From assembly GCA_001803565.1 (NCBI GenBank), contig MHDQ01000303.1, forward strand, positions 771 through 12,677: 11,907 nucleotides of DNA. The letters are read 5' to 3'. The DNA comes from Nitrospinae bacterium RIFCSPLOWO2_12_FULL_45_22. GTDB taxonomy: Bacteria; 2-12-FULL-45-22. Positions within the stretch are counted from its first letter, which is position 1, and each line of letters starts with the position of its first letter. Of the stretch, positions 6,839 to 11,907 are shown piece by piece. The notes beneath the pieces are model-generated. The model was not told the DNA's origin. It ran no database searches and was given only the letters and a program-made list of their open reading frames with translations. The position numbers were made by a program, and so were the translations under genes.

Positions 6839-7065
6839 AATGCCTCCACCTCAAACCGGAATACGTTGCTGCTCCTAGTTTGCTACTTACTTATGATAAC
6901 CCCAGGATCAAAATTTATCCAGATAATCTTGGTAAGGATTTTATTTTTAGGGGATACTTAAGCATTTATATGAAGAACTGATTCTGCCGATAAGATCAGA
7001 AATCTTCCCCCTATCCATTCCATTTGCATGAAATGGATTTATTCGGTTAGAAAAATTGTTATATT
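6839..7065. other. Intergenic region upstream of the propeptide-like gene
   Basis: About 230 bp of AT-rich DNA without a convincing gene. It presumably holds the promoter of the propeptide-like gene, but I could not identify boxes with confidence. A 7-bp-stem, 5-nt-loop inverted repeat lies at 7019-7037 (TCCATTT / AAATGGA). I searched the plus-strand frames for the missing N-terminal half of the MmgE/PrpD gene and found nothing resembling it. Confidence 0.4.
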
Positions 7066-7082
7066 ATTACTTGTCTCTCGCT
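7066..7082 (+). repeat. Left terminal inverted repeat of outer element
   Basis: ATTACTTGTCTCTCGCT; exact reverse complement of 8364-8380. Confidence 0.8.
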
Positions 7083-7101
7083 CATTTTATCAAATAATTG
7101 A

Positions 7102-7106
7102 TAATT
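7102..7106. repeat. Target site duplication, left copy (TAATT)
   Basis: TAATT directly abuts the left IS end and is repeated at 8308-8312 directly after the right end. A 5-bp duplication is within the range known for IS1380-family elements. Confidence 0.75.
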
Positions 7107-7122
7107 CCCTAAAATAGCGATT
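7107..7122 (+). repeat. Left terminal inverted repeat of the IS1380-family element
   Basis: CCCTAAAATAGCGATT; exact reverse complement of 8292-8307. Confidence 0.85.
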
Positions 7123-7319
7123 GCTTTTTAAGCAGAGTTATTTTGAATGTAACTCTCAGGTTCCCTTTTCCTCAGGACATATAATTTATATCAATTAACC
7201 TTAATTACTGCTTTGAAGACCTCCATCGCTATTAGCCGCCCTAAACAGGAGCTATTTTTAGACAAACGTATCCTCTGTTACCCAGGGAATCCCAATGGTC
7301 ATTAGTTAAATATCCCTGG

Positions 7320-8231
7320 CTATCCAGGTTTATATAGCGCAAAGATGTTCTCGCGAATCTCTCTGAATAGAGTATAGCTCCCCCAGCCTCCAGCAATCTT
7401 AAGGATAACCCTTCTGCCATGCTTAACCACCCGGGCTGCGGTCTCAAACAGCCTCCAGCGAAAGGTTGCTACCGTATAATACATCCACTCTGGAGGGCAG
7501 CACAAGCGTTTAAAGCCAATCAAGACATTGTAGGCAATACTGGCCAAGCGATACCACACTGCATTGGCATAACGCCCAGAGGGCACCCGACCACAGGGCA
7601 GGGTCTCTAAACCAAAGCCGATCTTGGATTCTTTGATATAATTTTCTGCATTCCCTCGGCCATTGTGCCACTCCATAACCTCCTCTGGAGCCCATTTCTC
7701 CGCTAAATTGGTGGCTACGGCATGATGACGTTCCTTGGGTTTATCCCCCCATAAATTCAACTGTAGCTCTCTTTCTTTGATCACAATCAGGCGAAAGGCC
7801 TCCTTGGTATGCTCCAACCCCCTAAGCCCTTTTGCCCCCTTAGCAGGATCCCCCATCCGGCGCAACCAGTCCCCCGTGGCCGATACTGAAGGAACCTCAT
7901 ACCTCAAGAGCTTCTTTAATCCCTTATCCCTCTCTAATATCCGCAGATCCTCTATGCGCCTGCCACCTCCAGGATGCATCAGGATTATAGGTTCGCCATA
8001 CCCTGCTCCTTGCCTGCCTCGTCCACTACCAGGCCGGGGAAGCTCTTGCTCTAAGTCCCGATGTAACCCAAGCCCATGCATGTATTCTGCTATCAAGGCT
8101 AATCCCGCCCTGGGTGTTAATACCTCATCTGTCATCTCTAGCTTGAAAGGTAAAACAGTTTGTTGTATCATATCTCTCAGTCCTCTTGGGTTTAAGGTTT
8201 GTGCTTTCACCTCGTGGGTGAATACTTTCAA
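7320..8231 (-). pseudogene. IS1380-family transposase with in-frame central deletion
   Basis: 303 residues, against roughly 430-480 for the family. The N-terminal part is typical: EVLTPRAGLALIAEYMHGLGL (start 36), GGGRRIEDLR (88-97) and TGDWLRRMGDP (119-129). The C-terminal part is also typical: KEAFRLIVIKE (143-153), HAVATNL, EWHNGRGNAEN (187-197), IKESKIGFG (199-207), LPCGR, AYNVLIGFKRL and ATFRWRLFETAARVVKHGRR. The junction near residues 130-142 (around nucleotide 7810-7840) skips the section that normally carries the first two catalytic aspartates. The glutamate region (E196 or E201) remains. The protein therefore should not transpose on its own, though the element could be moved by a full-length transposase elsewhere. 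The frame opens at a TTG (8231); an ATG at 8171 (residue 21) is an alternative start. There is no frameshift, so the deletion is clean. Confidence 0.85.
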
Positions 8232-8291
8232 GCATTATACTCTCTTGAAATCCTTATTCCAAGAGGGCTTTTCTGTTTTTTAGCCATTTTT

Positions 8292-8307
8292 AATCGCTAT
8301 TTTAGGG
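8292..8307 (-). repeat. Right terminal inverted repeat of the IS1380-family element
   Basis: AATCGCTATTTTAGGG; exact reverse complement of 7107-7122. Confidence 0.85.
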
Positions 8308-8312
8308 TAATT
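8308..8312. repeat. Target site duplication, right copy (TAATT)
   Basis: Second copy of TAATT, abutting the right IS end at 8307; pairs with 7102-7106. Confidence 0.75.
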
Positions 8313-8363
8313 TATAAAATGGCTAACAAGATATAAAAGTTGTAAATAGATATTTGAAAATTA

Positions 8364-8380
8364 AGCGAGAGACAAGTAAT
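8364..8380 (-). repeat. Right terminal inverted repeat of outer element
   Basis: AGCGAGAGACAAGTAAT; exact reverse complement of 7066-7082. Its bases are also read in frame with the truncated MmgE/PrpD sequence that follows. Confidence 0.8.
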
Positions 8381-8381
8381 T

Positions 8382-8909
8382 AGTATCCTGGAGGAAAATA
8401 ATCTTCAACCTGAAGAAATTGCGAAGATAGAGGTATTCATTGATCCGCTGGTGACTTTGCCAGCCTGGGGGGTGAATGAGCTGCAAAGCCATGTAGATGC
8501 CCAGTTCTGTGCCCCATATCCCTTTGCGGCTGCCGCTTTCCGGCTGAAGAGCGGTGCTGAATGGCAAGCCCCGGCTACCCTCAATAATCCCCAAATAATG
8601 GAGTTTATGAAGAAGATTTCGGTAGAGGCACATCCAGAATATGGTAAGGCATTAGCTGAAGACCCCAGGAGCCCCTTGTCTAAAGTTGAGGTAATAGCCC
8701 GGGGCCGGAAGTACGTCGAGGAGCGGAATTGGAAAAAAGGGAATCCCTGGCCGGACAAGGCCCGGGTGAGTGATCAGGAGCTGGCAGCAAAGTTCTGTAA
8801 TAATACCTCCCCTATATTACCAAAGGAAAAAATTGATCTAGCTATTGAACATCTGCTTAATCTGGAAAGATTAACCAATATAACAGAATTAATAACCCAA
8901 CTTGTATGA
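8382..8909 (+). pseudogene. MmgE/PrpD family protein, 5'-truncated (C-terminal domain only)
   Basis: The frame is open from 8358 to the TGA at 8907-8909, and recognisable family sequence starts near ILEENNLQPEEIAKIEVFID (from about 8385). It continues through the C-terminal domain of the MmgE/PrpD (2-methylcitrate dehydratase / cis-aconitate decarboxylase-type) family: AQFCAPYPFAAAAF, an EVEA/ISVEAHPE strand, PLSKVEVIARGRKYVEER, KGNPWP, then LAAKFCNNTSPILP and a C-terminal helix. Family members are about 450-500 residues; only about 175 remain. The large N-terminal helical domain is missing and is not found on the other side of the mobile element, so this is a remnant. The first ATG (8475) lies inside the domain with no good ribosome site. 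The break coincides with the outer element's right border. Confidence 0.8.
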
Positions 8910-8993
8910 CCGGTGTTTTAAACCCCAGATGGACAGAGAGGCACAAAAATCCGTTTCAATGCAAAATCAGCAATTAGCATTTCAAAGCAGAAT

Positions 8994-9419
8994 ATGAAGG
9001 ATGCCCGGAAATTCGGTGTAAATATACAAAAAGAAAAGGCATTACAGGAGAAGATGGAAGAGCTAGGTGTGCGGGAGCAAGACCTGGTAGAAAAATTTAT
9101 TCGCTCGAGCGGTCCTGGCGGGCAAAAGACTAACAAAGTAGCTACTTGTGTCTACTTGAAGCATATCCCTAGCGGTATAGAAGTCAAAGTCCAACGAGAG
9201 CGCTCTCAGACCCTGAATCGGTTCCTGGCCAGACGCCTGATAGTAGAGAAGATAGAAAATGAGCTATTGGGCAGACTAAGTGCCGAGCAACAACTCCGCG
9301 AGAAAATTCGCCGCCAAAAACGTAAACGCTCCAAGCGCGCCAAAGAAAAAATCCTTCAGCAGAAAAAATTGCAATCCCATAAAAAACTCCTCCGTACCCC
9401 ACCCGGCCCGGATGAATAG
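8994..9419 (+). CDS. GGQ-domain peptide chain release factor-like protein (ribosome rescue type)
   Basis: 141 residues. The core RSSGPGGQKTNKVATCVYL has the GGQ triplet at 42-44, which in class I release factors and ArfB-like hydrolases enters the peptidyl-transferase centre and cuts the peptidyl-tRNA ester. The codon-recognition domains of RF1/RF2 are absent. The C-terminal tail (about 100-130) is strongly basic, with many Lys/Arg (EKIRRQKRKRSKRAKEKILQ), like the tail by which ArfB senses an empty mRNA channel. A role in freeing stalled ribosomes is likely by family; the exact subgroup (ArfB, or the mtRF-R/C12orf65-like set) is uncertain. An in-frame stop at 8919 excludes a much earlier start. 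ATG at 8994 keeps the N-terminal segment (KALQEKMEELGVREQDL) that I expect in the family; ATG at 9054 after AGGAG is an alternative. It lies 84 bp after the MmgE/PrpD remnant and converges on the next gene. Confidence 0.85.
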   Translation: MKDARKFGVNIQKEKALQEKMEELGVREQDLVEKFIRSSGPGGQKTNKVATCVYLKHIPSGIEVKVQRERSQTLNRFLARRLIVEKIENELLGRLSAEQQLREKIRRQKRKRSKRAKEKILQQKKLQSHKKLLRTPPGPDE

Positions 9420-9475
9420 GTTGATAGCCCAGGGATTTCCATTTTTGACCCAGATAAGCACCGATTTACCCACGG

Positions 9476-11464
9476 CTATTGCGCAGAATAGGTGACGTAA
9501 CTGATACTAATATCCCCGACTATTTTAGGAGAACCCGCCTGAACAGAGCCTGGCTCTGCAAGGGCAGCAAAGGCATAATAGTTGCCAGAAGGGAAACCTG
9601 CTAAAGAGGCATTGAAAAGCCGGTAGCTATCATTTATCCCATCATTATTAGTGTCGGCATCGGACTCCTTTTCTGTAGGGAAGATGAAGCTAGGAGGCAG
9701 ATTAAGATTACTCACGAGAGGTATAAAAGACCGGGGGCTCGAAGGATCAGCTTCTTTGAGATTAAGGGAAGGGCCAAGGAAGAAGATGCGCCCATCCGGC
9801 AGCCCTATTCCAATAAAGGCATCCACGGCTACAGTGGAACTCTTGCTAGGATTAATGACCCTTACTTGCAGCCCTAAAGTATCATCCTTAAGATAATTGC
9901 TCTTATCAGTTGATATATATACCGCAGCATTGGAAGCCGCATTGATAACCAGATTATCAGGCGAGCTAGATAGACTCCCGTCATTAACTATCAATTGAAT
10001 AACATAAATTCCCTCTTTATCGGCAGTAAAGCTAGGGTTGACCACAGTATTATTAGAGAAAGAAGCAGTGCTGCCTGATGGCCTGGAGATAAAGGACCAA
10101 CTGTAACTGAGCTTATCTCCATCAGGGTCGCTACTTTTGGAACCATCCAGAGTAACAGAAGAGCCGGTGGTTACTACCTGATCCGCTCCTGCGTTGGATG
10201 TGGGAGAGTTATTAGCGGACTGGGGGTTGTCCTCTCCAATGGCATATAGGTAGCCATCTTCTGAGCCAACATAGAGGATACCATTAGAATCTATAGCTGG
10301 CGCCGCTTCAGATATTTCTCCACCAGCGGTATATGACCACTTAACCGCACCATTAGTTGGGTTTATGGCGAATACTTTATGAGCCTCCACAGAACCGACA
10401 TAGATGGTGCCATCCTTGCCGATTATGGGCCAGGTAGGTATACCTTTATCTGCCGTAGGTCCTAAGCCAGTTGCCAGATCAGCTTTCCATTTAACCGTTC
10501 CTGAAGTACCAATGCAATAAAAGATCCCTTGGGAATTACCTATGTAAATAGAACCATCCGGGCTTAGTGCTGGTCCAATAATACCTGCATCAACCGGAAT
10601 GGGGGTGCTCTGCGGAGTCAATTTCCATTTCAAGGTAGGTGGGTTAGTACTAGGATTTAGGGCCAATAAATCCGGTGATGCGGAAACATAAATGGTACCA
10701 TCAGGACCAATAGCGGGTGTCCCTAATCTAAGGGCACTACTGCTACTGTACTTCCATTTCAGAGACCCATCGGATCCATTTATGGCATAAAGGTTTCGAT
10801 CACCACCACAATGGGCATCACCATTTCCCAGATAGATGGTGTTATCGGGGCCTATACTGGCCGGATAAGATACGCATGCACCCGGGGTATAATCTCTGGT
10901 ATTAAACTTCCACTTAAGCGTCCCGTCAGGATTCAAGGCATAAAGATAACCATCCCAGGAGCCTTGATAGATAGTACCATCAGATCCAATAGTCGGTCCA
11001 AATAAAGTCATACCACCAGTTTTGTAAGTCCATTTCTCATTGCCACTAGTATCATAGGCTACCACGCCATTGTTGGCAGTAAAATAGATAGTACCGTCAG
11101 AAGAAACAACTGACCCCGCTACAGATTTCATATCAAGGCCCTTACTCCATTTTATATTGCCGTTAGGATCCAGGGCATAGGCTGCAATTGATGCACCGAT
11201 GTAGATAGTCCCATCGGCCCCCAAAGAAGGGCTGTGAACCATTTGTCCTTGAGATGAGGGTATAAGCTGAGTTTTCCATTTTAAGGTATTTTTCTGGGGC
11301 CCCAGGTATGGGCTGTAGCCTGTGTGGCGCGCACTACCATCAAACATAGGCCAGGGAGTTTGAGCGGGCTGAGAAAAAAGCCCTTGATAACCACTCGGCA
11401 AAAAGATTAAGCTTATCAAAAAGATTAGAATGAAAAATATTCTCTTTGTCATTATTAATACCAT
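9476..11464 (-). CDS. Secreted PQQ-type beta-propeller protein with PKD-like domain
   Basis: 662 residues. A signal peptide spans about 1-31 (MTKRIF followed by a long hydrophobic run). Residues about 37-410 hold eight copies of a DGTIY-type motif (about 84, 123, 162, 207, 255, 303, 351 and 394), usually followed by G...LYALNP(D)G and then KW, the pattern of an eight-bladed PQQ-like propeller as in BamB. A PKD/Ig-like domain follows at about 420-508 (NAGADQVVTTGSSVTLDGSKSSDPDGD, YSWSF, GIYVIQLIVNDG). The last 150 residues form a further beta-rich region containing DADTNNDGIND (602-612), an acidic calcium-binding-like loop. No catalytic residues are recognisable; a surface or binding role is likely. 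The start ATG has GGAGGAG close upstream; ATG at 11452 is an alternative. No terminator is obvious in the 56 bp separating it from the convergent gene. Expression signals upstream are unclear. Confidence 0.88.
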   Translation of the reverse strand: MVLIMTKRIFFILIFLISLIFLPSGYQGLFSQPAQTPWPMFDGSARHTGYSPYLGPQKNTLKWKTQLIPSSQGQMVHSPSLGADGTIYIGASIAAYALDPNGNIKWSKGLDMKSVAGSVVSSDGTIYFTANNGVVAYDTSGNEKWTYKTGGMTLFGPTIGSDGTIYQGSWDGYLYALNPDGTLKWKFNTRDYTPGACVSYPASIGPDNTIYLGNGDAHCGGDRNLYAINGSDGSLKWKYSSSSALRLGTPAIGPDGTIYVSASPDLLALNPSTNPPTLKWKLTPQSTPIPVDAGIIGPALSPDGSIYIGNSQGIFYCIGTSGTVKWKADLATGLGPTADKGIPTWPIIGKDGTIYVGSVEAHKVFAINPTNGAVKWSYTAGGEISEAAPAIDSNGILYVGSEDGYLYAIGEDNPQSANNSPTSNAGADQVVTTGSSVTLDGSKSSDPDGDKLSYSWSFISRPSGSTASFSNNTVVNPSFTADKEGIYVIQLIVNDGSLSSSPDNLVINAASNAAVYISTDKSNYLKDDTLGLQVRVINPSKSSTVAVDAFIGIGLPDGRIFFLGPSLNLKEADPSSPRSFIPLVSNLNLPPSFIFPTEKESDADTNNDGINDSYRLFNASLAGFPSGNYYAFAALAEPGSVQAGSPKIVGDISISYVTYSAQ

Positions 11465-11561
11465 GACTCCTCCTTCCTCTCGCTAGGGAGAATGGCAATA
11501 CCTATTAGTAGAACAGGGATTTTGTTTAAAAATTTATAGACAAAAGTCTTTTCCTGATATT

Positions 11562-11673
11562 AACCACAGAGACCACAGAGAGTAGGTACGAATTAATTCG
11601 TGACTACAAGCCTGCCTGGCTGGCAGACAGGTAAGTTATCTTAAATGCATTTTCCTCTGTGCCCTCTGTGGTT
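11562..11673. mobile_element. MITE-like repeat with AACCACAGAG-type inverted ends
   Basis: About 112 bp, bounded by AACCACAGAGACCACAGAG (11562-11580) and its inverted counterpart CTCTGTGCCCTCTGTGGTT (11655-11673), 17 of 19 bases matching. Inside are a perfect 14-bp palindrome ACGAATTAATTCGT (11588-11601) and a CCTGCCTG...GGCAGACAGG hairpin (11611-11631, one mismatch). I recall near-identical AACCACAGAG-type ends as a common dispersed repeat in genomes of environmental bacteria. No coding sequence. It lies about 100 bp upstream of the propeller gene. Confidence 0.55.
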
Positions 11674-11907
11674 TCCTAACCATTTTCTATTGATGCGGGA
11701 AAAATTAATGTCCATTAAGGGATTAAAAAAGGCTATAAACAAAACCCCTCTAGAAGTAGACTTATTTTTTTATTATATAAAACTTGAGGATTCATACCAA
11801 CTAAAATTTGTGACTGCTTATATACACAAAAACGACGGGTAATCTTTCTTCAGGCCTTGTAGGCCAACGGATGGCCCTGTTTATCAAGATTAGTTAGATG
11901 AAAGGAA
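11674..11907. other. Right-edge stretch without a convincing gene
   Basis: AT-rich. A plus-strand frame from 11708 to 11842 could encode 44 residues (MSIKGLKKAINKTPLEVDLF, then an aromatic, lysine-rich end) but has no clear ribosome site and resembles nothing I know. No tRNA, terminator or repeat is clear apart from short GGCC-containing inversions around 11853-11880. Confidence 0.3.

Larger units (their letters stand above)
7107..8307 (-). mobile_element. IS1380-family insertion sequence, internally deleted (1,201 bp)
   Basis: Bounded by perfect 16-bp terminal inverted repeats (CCCTAAAATAGCGATT at 7107-7122, complement at 8292-8307) and flanked by TAATT duplications. IS1380 elements usually run about 1.6-1.9 kb; this copy is several hundred bases short, matching the missing centre of its transposase. 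The perfect repeats and duplication point to a fairly recent insertion. The roughly 197 bp between the left repeat and the transposase stop (7123-7319) is non-coding. Confidence 0.85.
7066..8380. mobile_element. MITE-like element (about 109 bp) interrupted by an IS1380-family element
   Basis: The outer limits are a perfect 17-bp inverted repeat, ATTACTTGTCTCTCGCT at 7066-7082 and its complement at 8364-8380. The similarity continues imperfectly inward (ATTTT, CAAATA). Removing the inner IS and one copy of its target duplication leaves about 109 bp with no coding capacity. No clear target duplication is seen beyond the symmetrical AT. The right border coincides with the point where homology to MmgE/PrpD begins. 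Confidence 0.6.

Noticed and set aside
7735-8283. 182-residue plus-strand frame antisense to the transposase
   Set aside because: Exact shadow of the IS1380 transposase reading frame; proline/serine-rich with no family resemblance.
8405-8758. 117-residue minus-strand frame opposite the MmgE/PrpD remnant
   Set aside because: Covers conserved family sequence on the plus strand; shadow frame.
9651-11005. DNA repeats within the propeller gene as a CRISPR or satellite array
   Set aside because: The periodicity of roughly 39-48 codons matches protein blade repeats with divergent DNA; no conserved repeat/spacer structure.
11708-11842. 44-residue plus-strand small ORF at the right edge
   Set aside because: No clear ribosome site, no recognisable family and low-complexity AT-rich DNA; kept only as a note in the right-edge region.

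Overview
The window looks like chromosome of a Gram-negative bacterium from a little-cultured environmental lineage. The Gram-negative call rests on a Wza-type outer-membrane export lipoprotein, a Wzz/GumC-type chain-length protein and a textbook sigma-54 promoter. I cannot name the lineage from sequence alone. Base composition is moderately AT-rich, and intergenic DNA is clearly AT-richer than the genes.

Left half (1-5821, all minus strand): a tightly packed exopolysaccharide operon. It is read in the order Wza-like export lipoprotein, Wzz/GumC-like co-polymerase, CpsD/CapB-like P-loop protein, a fusion of a nucleotidyltransferase-like domain with an initiating sugar-phosphate transferase, and a B12-binding radical SAM enzyme that runs off the left edge. 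These genes suggest a lipid-linked repeat unit built on undecaprenyl phosphate, polymerised under Wzz control and exported through Wza. The remaining glycosyltransferases, flippase and polymerase presumably lie beyond position 1. Two proteins in the operon carry enzyme folds that lack key catalytic residues. The NTP-transferase half of the fusion has lost its GTRL arginine and its metal-binding aspartates, and the CpsD-like protein has Cys in place of the Walker A lysine.

Operon control (5822-6463): a long leader of about 400 nt is preceded by a -24/-12 sigma-54 promoter (6240-6256, minus strand). Upstream of that are a perfect 20-bp palindrome and three more copies of its CCCAT half-site. 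This is the layout expected for an NtrC-family enhancer-binding activator. The leader also covers a plus-strand relic resembling a DDE transposase C-terminus.

Middle (6464-8909): a small secreted protein consisting only of a subtilisin-type propeptide domain (6521-6838), then nested mobile DNA. A roughly 109-bp MITE-like element with perfect 17-bp inverted repeats is split by a 1,201-bp IS1380-family element with perfect 16-bp inverted repeats and a TAATT target duplication. The IS transposase has lost its central part. At the right border of the outer element begins a 5'-truncated MmgE/PrpD gene.

Right part (8994-11907): a GGQ-domain release-factor-like protein (plus strand) converges on a large secreted PQQ-type beta-propeller protein with a PKD-like domain (minus strand). 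Beyond its start lies a MITE-like repeat with AACCACAGAG-type inverted ends, then a stretch to the right edge with no convincing gene. No rRNA, tRNA or CRISPR array is seen.
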